Source: Marivita hallyeonensis (lineage in GTDB: Bacteria; Pseudomonadota; Alphaproteobacteria; Rhodobacterales; Rhodobacteraceae). Taken from it: a stretch of 64,000 nucleotides of DNA. Position numbers and translations under genes: made by a program. The DNA is taken from positions 372,001-436,000 of the forward strand of contig NZ_FQXC01000003.1 in assembly GCF_900129875.1 (NCBI RefSeq). Direction: 5' to 3'. The notes beneath the pieces were generated by a model. The model did no database searches. It was not told the origin of the DNA and saw nothing but the letters and a program-made list of their open reading frames with translations. Numbering within the stretch: position 1 is the stretch's first letter; every line of letters starts with the position of its first letter. Positions 53,809 through 63,268 of the stretch are shown here, piece after piece.

Positions 53809-54363
53809 TTAGCGGGGGCTGCGCTTGGCCAGAATGCGCTGCAGGGTCCGGCGGTGCATGTTCAACCGTCGCGCGGTCTCGGACACGTTGCGATCGCACA
53901 GCTCGTAGACCCGCTGGATGTGTTCCCAGCGCACGCGGTCGGCGCTCATCGGGTTTTCCGGCGGCGGGGGCAGGTCGTCGCCCTTGGCCAGCAGCGCGTT
54001 GGTGATGTCGGTGGCGTCAGCGGGCTTGGACAGGTAGTCGGTTGCACCGATCTTGACGGCGGCGACCGCGGTTGCAATCGCACCGTAGCCCGTGAGCACG
54101 ACAACCCGGCTGTCCGGGCGCTTTTCACGGATCACTTCGACCACGTCGAGGCCGTTTCCATCCTCAAGCCGCAGGTCAACAACGGCGTAGGCGGGTGGCC
54201 GGGCGGTTGCGATGGCCGAGCCAGCCGTCACTGACGGGGCGGTTTCAACCTCGAACCCGCGTTTTTCCATGGCCTTGGCAAGGCGTCTCAGAAATGGCTC
54301 GTCATCATCGACGAGAAGCAGGCTCTTGTCTTCACCGATGTCTTCCGCAGTGCGCTCGCTCAC
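53809..54363 (-). CDS. regA: Redox response regulator RegA/PrrA/ActR
   Basis: A 184-residue response regulator that controls photosynthesis, respiration, nitrogen and carbon genes in alphaproteobacteria. The receiver (about 12-125) has the phosphoacceptor Asp63 in AVVDLRLEDGNG; the C-terminal Fis-type HTH is the hallmark NVSETARRLNMHRRTLQRIL. The four-proline linker PPPPENPMSADRVRWEHIQRVYE is conserved in all RegA proteins. The GTG at 54363 is chosen because GGGAGGG precedes it and MSERTAEDIG matches related starts. It is 79 bases downstream of senC, in a leftward pair; regB is divergent. Confidence 0.94.
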   Translation of the reverse strand: MSERTAEDIGEDKSLLLVDDDEPFLRRLAKAMEKRGFEVETAPSVTAGSAIATARPPAYAVVDLRLEDGNGLDVVEVIREKRPDSRVVVLTGYGAIATAVAAVKIGATDYLSKPADATDITNALLAKGDDLPPPPENPMSADRVRWEHIQRVYELCDRNVSETARRLNMHRRTLQRILAKRSPR

Positions 54364-54442
54364 GTGGTTCCCTCCCGTGCGATCCATTGACGCACAGTAA
54401 TAGTGCCGTTTTTTTCAACATCAACGGGCAATTGGTCGGCAT

Positions 54443-55060
54443 TCACGAGCGTTCGATGAAACAGGCTGTTCGCTCGGCGACCATTTCGGGGGACAATTCA
54501 CGACGAAAGAACTCAACGAAGCCATCTTCGGGCAGCACGAGATAGCTGAAGGTCGAGTGATCCACGAGGTAGTATTCGTCATCGCCGGGTTGGCGTTTGA
54601 AGTAGGTTCGGTAGGCTTGGCTTGCTGCCTTTACTTGTTCCTCTGAACCGGTCAGACCGATCATGTCCTCGTGCAGGTTGGCCGCGAAATCGCCGACAAC
54701 TTCGGGTGTGTCGCGGTTGGGATCGACTGTAATGAAGATCGGGGTCACGTCGTGGCCCATCTCGCGCAACAGATCGACGGCCTCGGCATTGCGCACCGTG
54801 TCCAGCGGGCAGACATCGGGGCAAAACGTGTACCCGAAATAGATCAGCGACGGCTTCGTGATCACATCAGCGTCTGTCACGGTTTCTCCGGAGGAATTGA
54901 CCAGCGTAAACGGCCCTCCGATCTGACCTGCGCCTCCGGCAACCTGTGTCGACCGACACGAGGCGTATTTGTCGCCATCGCCCACGGGCATGGTGGCATA
55001 CCAAATCCCACCGATCAAAGCGCAGATCGCAACCACCGCAGAAACAACCGCCAACCGCAT
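54443..55060 (-). CDS. senC: SCO1/SenC/PrrC copper-binding protein
   Basis: A 205-residue membrane-anchored thioredoxin-fold protein that supports cytochrome oxidase Cu assembly and, in RegB systems, transmits a redox signal. An N-terminal helix (LAVVSAVVAICALIGGIWY) anchors it; the copper site is Cys80 and Cys84 in TFCPDVCP with His168 in LVDHSTF. The start at 55060 has AGGGGG upstream; the next in-frame ATG at 55081 is weaker. It lies between regA and regB in the order seen in Rhodobacteraceae. Confidence 0.92.
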   Translation of the reverse strand: MRLAVVSAVVAICALIGGIWYATMPVGDGDKYASCRSTQVAGGAGQIGGPFTLVNSSGETVTDADVITKPSLIYFGYTFCPDVCPLDTVRNAEAVDLLREMGHDVTPIFITVDPNRDTPEVVGDFAANLHEDMIGLTGSEEQVKAASQAYRTYFKRQPGDDEYYLVDHSTFSYLVLPEDGFVEFFRRELSPEMVAERTACFIERS

Positions 55061-55178
55061 GCCACCCCCTTTTTGAGTCATTCCAACAAAGCACTTCTCA
55101 TCGCTGGTGCCTCGCGTATGGTCTTCTGTTGTCGACGTAAGGATTATCTGATCCGACACAAGCGGCGAAAGGGCGCAG

Positions 55179-56564
55179 ATGACGCAATCTGAATTCGGTC
55201 TGTTTCAGGAGCGCCAGCGGGGCAGCTTCATCCGCTTGCGGACAATGATCTGGCTGCGCTGGTTCGCCATCGTGGGCCAACTGACCGCGATCACTCTGGC
55301 GCAGAGGCTTTACAATCTGCAGCTCGAACTTGGGCTGTGCTATCTTGCCATCGGCGTTTCCATCGTGGGAAACCTAATCGCGATCTTCGTATTCCCTGAA
55401 AACAAGCGTCTCAACGAGGCCGAGAACTTTCTCATGGTTCTGTTCGACCTCTTGCAGCTGAGCTTCCTGCTGTACCTCACAGGCGGGCTGCACAATCCGT
55501 TCACGATCCTCATTATTGGACCCGTGATCGTCTCGGCCACGATCATGACGCTGCGATCCACGCTCATTATCGGGACCACGGCATTGGCTCTGGTCACGCT
55601 GATGGTCTTCTTTCATCTCCCTTTGCGAACTGAGCAGGGTTTCATCCTGCGCATCGCCGATGTCTTCGTGTTCGGTCAATGGGTCGCCATCACCATCGCG
55701 GTCATCTTCCTATCGCTCTACGCTCGGCAGATCACCGATGAGATGACAAGCATGGGCGATGCGGTGGTCGCGACGCAGATGGCGCTGAGCCGGACGCAGA
55801 TGCTCAACAATCTGGGCGGCGTGGTGGCGGCCGCGGCCCACGAGCTGGGCACACCATTGGCCACGATCAAACTCGCGAGCGCGGAGTTGATCGAAGACCT
55901 CGATGATAGGCCTGATCTGCAGGAAGACGCCCGTCTGATCCGGGAACAGGCGGACCGGTGCCGCGACATCCTGCGGTCCATGGGACATGCCGGGAAAGAG
56001 GACCTTCACATCCGAACCGCGCCCTTGGCCGAGGTGGTGCGCGAAGCCGCAGAGCCGCATTTGCAGCGCGGCAAGGATGTTCTGATCGAAGCCGTCGCAG
56101 AGGAAGGTTTTGCTGGTCCGCAACCCGAAGCACTTCGATTGCCAGAGGTGATCCACGGATTGCGGAACCTGATCCAGAATGCAGTCGATTTCGCACGCGC
56201 GACAGTTTGGGTTGAAGCGCGGTGGAATGACAAGACCGTATCGATCCGGATCATGGACGATGGTCCGGGTTACCCATCGAACATGCTTGGTCGGATCGGC
56301 GATCCGTTTGTCAGGAACCGCCGCACGGAACGGGACCGGAAGGCAAGGCCGGAATACGAGGGGATGGGGCTTGGCCTTTTCATCGCGAAAACGCTGCTTG
56401 AAAGGTCGGGCGCCGAGCTGAGTTTTGCCAATGGCAATGAACGTGCAAACGGAAGCAAGTATCGCGGCGCAGTGGTCGAAGCGGTTTGGCCCTACGCTGC
56501 AATCGTGCCACCCGCCCGGGCGAAGGGCGAAGGCATCGGCGAAAATCGGCCCTTCGATTTATGA
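55179..56564 (+). CDS. regB: Redox sensor histidine kinase RegB/PrrB
   Basis: A 461-residue membrane sensor kinase. Six membrane segments occupy about 23-180; the conserved ubiquinone-binding loop GGLHNPF is at 102-108, the phosphoacceptor is His221 in AAAHELGTPLATI, and the redox-active cysteine is Cys261 in EQADRCRDIL, matching RegB. The ATPase domain shows RNLIQNAVDFA and DDGPGYP and the G-box GMGLGLFIAKTLL. It is divergent from senC-regA and should phosphorylate RegA. Confidence 0.95.
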   Translation: MTQSEFGLFQERQRGSFIRLRTMIWLRWFAIVGQLTAITLAQRLYNLQLELGLCYLAIGVSIVGNLIAIFVFPENKRLNEAENFLMVLFDLLQLSFLLYLTGGLHNPFTILIIGPVIVSATIMTLRSTLIIGTTALALVTLMVFFHLPLRTEQGFILRIADVFVFGQWVAITIAVIFLSLYARQITDEMTSMGDAVVATQMALSRTQMLNNLGGVVAAAAHELGTPLATIKLASAELIEDLDDRPDLQEDARLIREQADRCRDILRSMGHAGKEDLHIRTAPLAEVVREAAEPHLQRGKDVLIEAVAEEGFAGPQPEALRLPEVIHGLRNLIQNAVDFARATVWVEARWNDKTVSIRIMDDGPGYPSNMLGRIGDPFVRNRRTERDRKARPEYEGMGLGLFIAKTLLERSGAELSFANGNERANGSKYRGAVVEAVWPYAAIVPPARAKGEGIGENRPFDL

Positions 56565-56644
56565 CCCGGCGCCACCTGTCTTAACGAATCGTTAATCGTC
56601 TCACCGTTGAATACCTGGGAATACGCGCAGCGGTGGTTGAACCC

Positions 56645-58162
56645 ATGTCCCTTTTCGCCTTCTCAATGCTTGTCGGCATCGCCTGTGCCTGGATGATATG
56701 GCTCGTGCTGTGGCAAGTGTCCCGTTTCAAGGTGGAACGGGGCGCAGACACCCCCGGGGAACTTCACACGATTGCCTTGCTGTTTCGTGACGGGCGGCTG
56801 ATAGATGCGGATGACGCCATCTGGCCACTGCTGTCGACAAATAAAGAGGACAGCCCTGATTGGGAGGATGTGAGATCTGCCCTACTGCCCCTCACACCGG
56901 ATCTTCCCGTTAACCTTCCCACGTCACCGCTGCGTGTGGCGCACAGCGCAGGTCCACATGTCCTTGTCGATGTCACCCAAAACGCGACGCGCATCACCTT
57001 CAGCCCGATCACCGGCCATGATGCCGACTGGTTTCAGGCGCGCCAGAACGAGGTCGCCGTGGCACAGTTGAAGCCGGCCCTCGCCTATTCGCCGAACCCG
57101 ATCTGGTTGTTGAATGCGGATGGGCGCGTGCTTTGGGGGAATGACGCGTTTCACGATCTCGCGCAGATCCAGGATGGCACTGACGCATTTGCTGCTCACG
57201 TATCGGAGATGCTGCAACAGAATGCGCTTCAGCGGTCGCACCGCGTGTCTGTTACACATCCGCAAACGCATGTGACCCGTTGGTTCGAGGTTTCCACCCG
57301 AACGACCGACGCGGGCGAGTTGCACTTCGCCACGGCGGTCGATGCTGTGGTGCAGGCGGAAGAGGCGCAGCGGAACTTCGTGCAGACATTGTCCAAGACC
57401 TTCGCGAACCTAACCACCGGATTGGCGATCTTCGACCGCAACAGACGGCTCGCCTTGTTCAATCCCGCGTTGATTGATCTGAGTGGTCTGTCCGCAGAAT
57501 TCCTCAGTGGTCGGCCAAATCTTTTCGAATTTTTCGACAAGCTCCGCGAACATCAGATCATGCCCGAGCCCAAGAACTACGACAATTGGCGCGAATGCAT
57601 GGCGAAACTGGTTGCTGCGGCAAGTGACGACCGGTTTCGGGAGACATGGACGCTTGTCGGTGGTCAGACATTTGACGTGACCGGCCGCCCTTACCCGGAC
57701 GGGGCTATCGCGTTCCTGTTCAATGACATTACGGCGGAAGTGTCTCTAACTCGGGGCTTTCGGACCGAATTGGAAACGATGCAATCGGCCATCGACGCGA
57801 TGGAGGATGCGGTTGCGATCTTCAACCAACAGGGCGTTTTGACCGTCTGCAATGCCGCCTACAAGGCGCAGTGGAATGTCGATCCCGACACCTGTCTGAC
57901 CGAGGCCACGATCCTTGACGCAACACAGGAATGGAAGTCTGCCTTTCATCCGAACCCCATCTGGCCGGAGTTAAGGGACTTCGTGACAAGCACGACGGAG
58001 CGCGCAAGCTGGGACAGCGAGTTGCGGTCCAGAGATGGCCGCGAGGTGATCTGCCGGATCGATCCGATTTGTTATGGCTCCACCATGATCCGGTTTTCGC
58101 ACCCTACCCGACGCCGCATGGACGACACCGACACAGAGCCATTGCAGATCGTTTCGGCCTGA
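56645..58162 (+). CDS. PAS-domain protein lacking a kinase
   Basis: A 505-residue protein with an N-terminal membrane segment (about 7-26) and two or three PAS-like domains: a degenerate one (about 55-120), PNPIWLLNADGRVLWGNDAFHDL (about 145-260, PAS fold), TGLAIFDRNRRLALFNPALIDLSGL (about 270-375), and EDAVAIFNQQGVLTVCNAAYKAQW (about 385-490). No HisKA, HATPase, GGDEF or EAL region follows, so it is a sensor without its own output, possibly a partner for a kinase. The ATG at 56645 is used; the frame extends 4 codons upstream to a GTG. Confidence 0.7.
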   Translation: MSLFAFSMLVGIACAWMIWLVLWQVSRFKVERGADTPGELHTIALLFRDGRLIDADDAIWPLLSTNKEDSPDWEDVRSALLPLTPDLPVNLPTSPLRVAHSAGPHVLVDVTQNATRITFSPITGHDADWFQARQNEVAVAQLKPALAYSPNPIWLLNADGRVLWGNDAFHDLAQIQDGTDAFAAHVSEMLQQNALQRSHRVSVTHPQTHVTRWFEVSTRTTDAGELHFATAVDAVVQAEEAQRNFVQTLSKTFANLTTGLAIFDRNRRLALFNPALIDLSGLSAEFLSGRPNLFEFFDKLREHQIMPEPKNYDNWRECMAKLVAAASDDRFRETWTLVGGQTFDVTGRPYPDGAIAFLFNDITAEVSLTRGFRTELETMQSAIDAMEDAVAIFNQQGVLTVCNAAYKAQWNVDPDTCLTEATILDATQEWKSAFHPNPIWPELRDFVTSTTERASWDSELRSRDGREVICRIDPICYGSTMIRFSHPTRRRMDDTDTEPLQIVSA

Positions 58163-58212
58163 ACGCCCACGACACGTCTTGCAGCCAAACACGCGGCAGG
58201 TAATCTGCCGCC

Positions 58213-58686
58213 ATGACCGAACACCGCGCGGCTTTTCTATCACATTCCCCGGAAGACACCGCGCATTTCGCTGAGCGTTTGGGAGAGTTGCTTGTCGCGG
58301 GTGATTGCGTTTTGCTCTCGGGCGGCATCGGTGCGGGGAAAAGCCACTTTGCGCGCGCACTGATCCTGTCCCGGCTGCCTGTGCCAGAAGATATCCCCTC
58401 GCCGACCTTCACTCTGGTACAGACATACGATTTGCCGGAATGCGAGCTTTGGCATGCAGACCTGTATCGCCTCGGAGACCCGGATCAGATCGTGGAGCTA
58501 GGCCTTCTTGATGCGTTCCAAACAGCGATTTGTCTGATCGAATGGCCGGACCGGCTGGGTGATCTGACTCCGCATGATGCTCTGCACATCGCCTTTGATG
58601 ATCCAGCCAAAGACGACACGCGTGAGGTCACTCTAAGTTGGACATCCGATCGCTGGACAGCGCCTTTGAAAGCCGTTTTGCCATGA
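58213..58686 (+). CDS. tsaE: tRNA t6A-pathway ATPase TsaE
   Basis: A 157-residue P-loop ATPase that works with TsaB and TsaD in t6A synthesis. Walker A is GGIGAGKSH (37-45), then SPTFTLVQTYD, HADLYRL and LIEWPDRL, all diagnostic. It is separate from tsaD, which lies about 44 kb away in this window. The stop overlaps the next gene's ATG, so the downstream chain is coupled. Confidence 0.92.
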   Translation: MTEHRAAFLSHSPEDTAHFAERLGELLVAGDCVLLSGGIGAGKSHFARALILSRLPVPEDIPSPTFTLVQTYDLPECELWHADLYRLGDPDQIVELGLLDAFQTAICLIEWPDRLGDLTPHDALHIAFDDPAKDDTREVTLSWTSDRWTAPLKAVLP

Positions 58687-59657
58687 CCAACGTCGGAGCA
58701 TTTCTGTCCGAACACGGGTGGTCGACGGCGCGGCAACAACCGCTTGCAGGAGACGCGTCATCCCGGCGGTATATCAGGGTCTTTTCAGGCGAAAAGCGCG
58801 CAATTTTGATGGTCGATCCGCAGGACGATACGGGACGGTTTTCAGCCCTCTCTCAACACCTGTCGAAGATCGGCCTTTCGGCACCGCAGGTCTATGCGCG
58901 AGCCCCGGGTCTGATGCTTCTGGAAGACTTCGGAGATGACCAGTTCGCGCAAACCATTGCCCGCGATCCGACACGGGAGAGCCCGCTTTACAGGGCGGCT
59001 ACGGATGTTCTGGTTCACCTCGAAGGAAAGCCGATCCCGTCCGGTCTACACACGCTCACGCCAAACGGTCTTGCTGATATGCTGGAGCCTGCATTCACGC
59101 ACTATCTTCCGGCCATTGGGCAAACGGAAACGAGTCGGCGGAATGAGATCATTCATCGTTTCACTGACCTGTTTCACATGCATTTGCCCACCGAAAACGT
59201 ACTGGTGCTGCGGGACTATCATGCGGAAAACATGATCTGGTTGCCGGATCGCGATGATGTGCAGCGCGTTGGCTTGCTGGATTTCCAGGACGCTGTCATC
59301 GGGCCTCCGGTCTACGATCTTGTGTCGCTCTTGCAGGACGCACGCCGCGACGTGTCGCCTGCATGCCAGAGTGAAACGCTGAACCACTTTGCGGAAGCGA
59401 CCGGTCGATCCATGGATGTCATTCTGCCGCTGTTTCACCTACTTGGCGTGCAACGCAATCTTCGCATCCTTGGTGTGTTTGCGCGACTGGCTGCGGATCG
59501 CGGCAAGCCGGGTTACATCGACCTGATCCCACGGGTCTGGGGTCATACCAAAACAAGTTTGGCGGCACCCGTGATGGAACCGCTAGCGCCGCTCATTCAA
59601 GACTGTTTCCCGGAACCGACCGCAGAGCGGCTTCGGAGGATGAAAACCCATGCCTGA
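58683..59657 (+). CDS. amgK: Anomeric MurNAc/GlcNAc kinase AmgK
   Basis: A 324-residue aminoglycoside-phosphotransferase-fold kinase. The catalytic loop [12 protein letters not shown] and the metal-binding DFQDA segment ([12 protein letters not shown]) are clear. Next to a MurU homologue it is best read as AmgK, which phosphorylates the anomeric position of MurNAc in peptidoglycan recycling and bypasses de novo UDP-MurNAc synthesis. The start at 58683 overlaps the tsaE stop (ATGA); the frame continues 15 codons upstream within tsaE. Confidence 0.9.
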   Translation: MTNVGAFLSEHGWSTARQQPLAGDASSRRYIRVFSGEKRAILMVDPQDDTGRFSALSQHLSKIGLSAPQVYARAPGLMLLEDFGDDQFAQTIARDPTRESPLYRAATDVLVHLEGKPIPSGLHTLTPNGLADMLEPAFTHYLPAIGQTETSRRNEIIHRFTDLFHMHLPTENVLVLRDYHAENMIWLPDRDDVQRVGLLDFQDAVIGPPVYDLVSLLQDARRDVSPACQSETLNHFAEATGRSMDVILPLFHLLGVQRNLRILGVFARLAADRGKPGYIDLIPRVWGHTKTSLAAPVMEPLAPLIQDCFPEPTAERLRRMKTHA

Positions 59658-60330
59658 CGCCGTGATGCTATTTGCAGCGGGGTTTGGCACCCGGATGCGG
59701 CCGTTGACGGACCACCGTCCCAAGCCGTTGATCGAGGTGGCGGGCACGCCGCTGATCGATCACGCTATGAAATGGGTGCGGGACTTCGGCCCATCGCGCA
59801 TTGTCGTGAACGCGCACTACAAGGCGGACCAGATCGAGCGGCACTTTGATGGCACGGATGTCCGTGTCGTGATCGAGGCGCCTGAGATACTGGACACCGG
59901 AGGAGGACTGAAGGCGGCGCTTCCGCTCCTTCAGGCGGACCCGGTCTTTACGATGAACACGGACGCCGTGTGGCGGGGTCCGAACCCGCTTGAGGTTCTC
60001 AGCGATGCCTGGACCAATGACATGCATGCACTGCTGCTCTGCGTACCAACGGCGCGCGCCATGGGGCACGACGGCGGCGGTGATTTCGATATTGCGCAGG
60101 ACGGAACGGCGACCTGGGGAAACGAAACAATATACTCGGGTGTTCACATTCTCCGCACAGATCTCGTGTCTAACAGGGCGGAAATCGTCTTTTCCTTGAA
60201 AGCCGTCTGGGATGATCTGGAGGCCACGGGCGCGTTGCGCGCGGTCGAATATCCGGGGCTCTGGTGCGATGTGGGGCATCCGGGCGGAATTGAATTGGCC
60301 GAAGCCATGTTGGCAGGTCACGATGTTTGA
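59650..60330 (+). CDS. murU: MurNAc-alpha-1-phosphate uridylyltransferase MurU
   Basis: A 226-residue nucleotidyltransferase. It starts [23 protein letters not shown], the nucleotide-binding signature of sugar-1-phosphate nucleotidyltransferases, and has ETLDTG-like [13 protein letters not shown] and a metal-binding FTMNTDAVW. Short length and the partner AmgK upstream identify it as MurU, making UDP-MurNAc directly. It overlaps amgK by 8 bases and addB by 8 bases. Confidence 0.9.
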   Translation: MPDAVMLFAAGFGTRMRPLTDHRPKPLIEVAGTPLIDHAMKWVRDFGPSRIVVNAHYKADQIERHFDGTDVRVVIEAPEILDTGGGLKAALPLLQADPVFTMNTDAVWRGPNPLEVLSDAWTNDMHALLLCVPTARAMGHDGGGDFDIAQDGTATWGNETIYSGVHILRTDLVSNRAEIVFSLKAVWDDLEATGALRAVEYPGLWCDVGHPGGIELAEAMLAGHDV

Positions 60331-63268
60331 GCCGTCATCAAAACCACGGCTTTTCGCACTGCCTCCAGGCGCGGATTTCGCGGAAGAGCTTGTGCGCGGC
60401 CTGAAATCGCGTCTGGCAGGACAACCGCCCGAAGCCATGGCGAAGGTCGAACTCATTCTCAACACCCGCCGGATGCAGCGCCGGATCGAGACAATCTTTG
60501 ACAGCCACGGTGCGGGTTTTCTTCCACGCATTCGCCTGATCACCGATATCGCCGACCCAGTTGATCTGGCGAGGTTGCCGAAACCCGTGCCCGCGTTGCG
60601 TCGACAGCTGGAGCTGGCTGAGTTGGTGAAAGGACTTATCGCGGCTGACCCAAGCATCGCGCCGCGTTCTGCAGTCTACGACCTCGCGCAGTCACTGAAC
60701 GCGTTGCTGGACGAGATGCAGGCCGAAGGGGTGGCGCCAGACGACATCCGCGCGCTGGACGTCACCGACCAGTCGGGACATTGGGAACGCGCCTTGCGCT
60801 TCCTGAACATCGTCACGCAATACGTCGATCCGGACCCGGAAAGCCCCGATGCCGCAACGGTGAAGAGGCTTGCGCTGGAACAACGGCTGCAAAGATGGAC
60901 ACACACCCCGCCCGATCATCCCGTGATCGTTGCCGGGTCAACCGGATCGCGGGGGCTTGCCTTCCGTTTGATGACTGCCGTGTCACGTTTGCCGAATGGT
61001 GCAGTGGTCTTGCCTGGTTTTGATGTCGACATGCCGGACCACGTCTGGGACACGCTGCGTGGTGACGTCAAAAACACAGAGGCGATGCAGGGCGAAGATC
61101 ACCCACAGTTTCGCTTCGCGCGGCTGATGGAGACGCTCGACATCCGGAACAGCGATGTTGCCGCCTGGACCGATACTCCGCCCCCCTGCCCCGAACGCAA
61201 TGCGTTGGTGTCGCTGTCTTTGCGACCTGCTCCGGTCACGGATCAATGGCTCGAAGATGGGCCGCGATTACCGTCACTGGAAAACGCGATTCAGTCTCTA
61301 ACACTGCTGGAGGCGCCCCATCCGCGGGACGAGGCGCGCGCCATTGCCTTGCGCCTACGGCATGCGGCAGAGGACGGTGTGACCGCAGCATTGATCACGC
61401 CCGACCGGATGCTGACCCGACGGGTGACCGCCATGCTGGACCGTTGGAACATCCTGCCCGACGACAGTGCCGGCACGCCCGCGCAATTGACGGCACCGGG
61501 TCGCTTCCTACGCCATGTTGTGAGGATGCAGGCGCAGGGCCCAACGGCAGAGGCCTTGCTGACCATCCTGAAAAACCCGCTGTGCCACTCGGGGGCCGAC
61601 CGTGGGCAGCATTTGCTGTGGACCGCAGAGCTTGAACTCTTCATTCGCGACAAGGGCGTGCCCTATCCGACCCTGAATAGGCTCAAGGTGTGGAAAAAGG
61701 CCGAAGAGGCTGCAGACTGGCTTGGATGGATCGAGGCGCACTTGCTGCAACCGTCCACCGACGGCAGCAAGGGTCTCTCAGACCATATCTCGCACCACCT
61801 GCATCATGCAGAGGCGATTTGCGCAGGCTCGACAAGTGAGGATGCATCCGAGCTTTGGGCAAAGGAGGCTGGAAAGACCTGTCGGAGTGTCTGTGACACG
61901 TTGTTGGAGAATGCCGGGTTCGGCGGCCGCATGTCGGTCACCGATTATGCCGATCTGTTCGACACGGTCCTGCGTGGCGAAGAAGTGCGCGACCGCGATG
62001 CGCCGCATCCGCGCATCCTAATCTGGGGCACGATCGAAGCGCGGGTCATGGGTGCGGATCTCGTGATCCTGGGCGGACTCAATGAGCAAGTGTGGCCAAG
62101 CGTACCGGCAGCCGACCCTTGGCTGAACCGTCGCTTACGTCAACAGGCCGGACTGCTGCTGCCGGAGCGGCGGATCGGCTTGTCCGCGCATGACTTTCAG
62201 CAGGCGATTGGAGCAAAGGAGGTCTGGTTGACCCGGGCCGAGCGTTCGGATGATGCCGAAACCGTGCCGTCCCGCTGGCTCAACCGGTTGACGAACCTGA
62301 TGCACGGCCTTCCGGGTCAGGGCGGGCGAGAGGCGTTGAAGCACATGAAAGCGCGCGGCGATCATTGGCTCGACCTCGGCAAGGCGCTTGAAGAACCGAT
62401 GCACCAACCACTTGCCCGCCGTCCGTCGCCCGTGCCGCCGGTGATCGCCCGGCCGACAGAACTGTCGGTGACCAACATCGAGCGCCTGATCCGAGATCCT
62501 TACGCGATCTACGCGTCGAAGGTCCTGAGATTGCGTATGCTGAACCCGATACAACATATGCCAAACCCAATGGCGCGGGGAATTCTGATCCATTCGGTGT
62601 TCGAAAAATTCGTCTCTAACACGGCCAAAAACCCGGATGCTGTGACGCTTGATCATCTTCTTGAGACGGCAAAAACCGTTCTGGATGATACGGTGCCCTG
62701 GCCCGCCGACCGCGTTCAATGGCGTATTCGGATCGAAAAGATCGCGCGATGGTTCATCGAAAACGAACGGGCGCGAAGGCGGGACAGTCAACCGGTTCTG
62801 TTCGAGAAAACCGGCGCAATCGACCTCGCAAATGCACCGTTCCGGGTGACGGCCAAGGCCGACCGGATTGACATCAATACGCTCGGTCAGGCGTTGGTGT
62901 ACGACTACAAGACCGGAACGGCACCGTCGCAGGAGCGTCAGAAAGCGTTCGATGTGCAGTTGCTTGTGACCGCTGCGTTGGTTGTCGAGGGTGGCTTCAA
63001 GGACATTTCCCCACGCGGGGTGGCTGACGCGCGGTACATCTCGTTGTCCGGTGAGGGAAACGAGGTGCCAGCGCCGCTCGCGGACTGCCCACCTGAGCGG
63101 GTTTTGGCCATGTTAGAGACGCTTATCGCCGCATATCGTGACCCTGACATGGGCTACACGGCGCGCAACAAGATGCACAAGGACAGCTTTGGATCGGACT
63201 ACGACCAGCTGTCCCGATTTGGCGAGTGGGACGTGTCTGACACGGCCCAAAAGGTGTTCCTGTCGTGA
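60323..63268 (+). CDS. addB: AddB, double-strand-break repair helicase-nuclease subunit
   Basis: A 981-residue subunit of the alphaproteobacterial AddAB enzyme that processes DNA ends for RecA-dependent recombination. The N-terminal region is helicase-like ([20 protein letters not shown]), and a C-terminal PD-(D/E)XK nuclease domain (about 735-950) has [28 protein letters not shown], and the metal-binding [11 protein letters not shown]. The start at 60323 overlaps murU by 8 bases; the frame continues 37 codons upstream inside murU. Coupled to addA by GTGA. Confidence 0.93.
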   Translation: MFEPSSKPRLFALPPGADFAEELVRGLKSRLAGQPPEAMAKVELILNTRRMQRRIETIFDSHGAGFLPRIRLITDIADPVDLARLPKPVPALRRQLELAELVKGLIAADPSIAPRSAVYDLAQSLNALLDEMQAEGVAPDDIRALDVTDQSGHWERALRFLNIVTQYVDPDPESPDAATVKRLALEQRLQRWTHTPPDHPVIVAGSTGSRGLAFRLMTAVSRLPNGAVVLPGFDVDMPDHVWDTLRGDVKNTEAMQGEDHPQFRFARLMETLDIRNSDVAAWTDTPPPCPERNALVSLSLRPAPVTDQWLEDGPRLPSLENAIQSLTLLEAPHPRDEARAIALRLRHAAEDGVTAALITPDRMLTRRVTAMLDRWNILPDDSAGTPAQLTAPGRFLRHVVRMQAQGPTAEALLTILKNPLCHSGADRGQHLLWTAELELFIRDKGVPYPTLNRLKVWKKAEEAADWLGWIEAHLLQPSTDGSKGLSDHISHHLHHAEAICAGSTSEDASELWAKEAGKTCRSVCDTLLENAGFGGRMSVTDYADLFDTVLRGEEVRDRDAPHPRILIWGTIEARVMGADLVILGGLNEQVWPSVPAADPWLNRRLRQQAGLLLPERRIGLSAHDFQQAIGAKEVWLTRAERSDDAETVPSRWLNRLTNLMHGLPGQGGREALKHMKARGDHWLDLGKALEEPMHQPLARRPSPVPPVIARPTELSVTNIERLIRDPYAIYASKVLRLRMLNPIQHMPNPMARGILIHSVFEKFVSNTAKNPDAVTLDHLLETAKTVLDDTVPWPADRVQWRIRIEKIARWFIENERARRRDSQPVLFEKTGAIDLANAPFRVTAKADRIDINTLGQALVYDYKTGTAPSQERQKAFDVQLLVTAALVVEGGFKDISPRGVADARYISLSGEGNEVPAPLADCPPERVLAMLETLIAAYRDPDMGYTARNKMHKDSFGSDYDQLSRFGEWDVSDTAQKVFLS

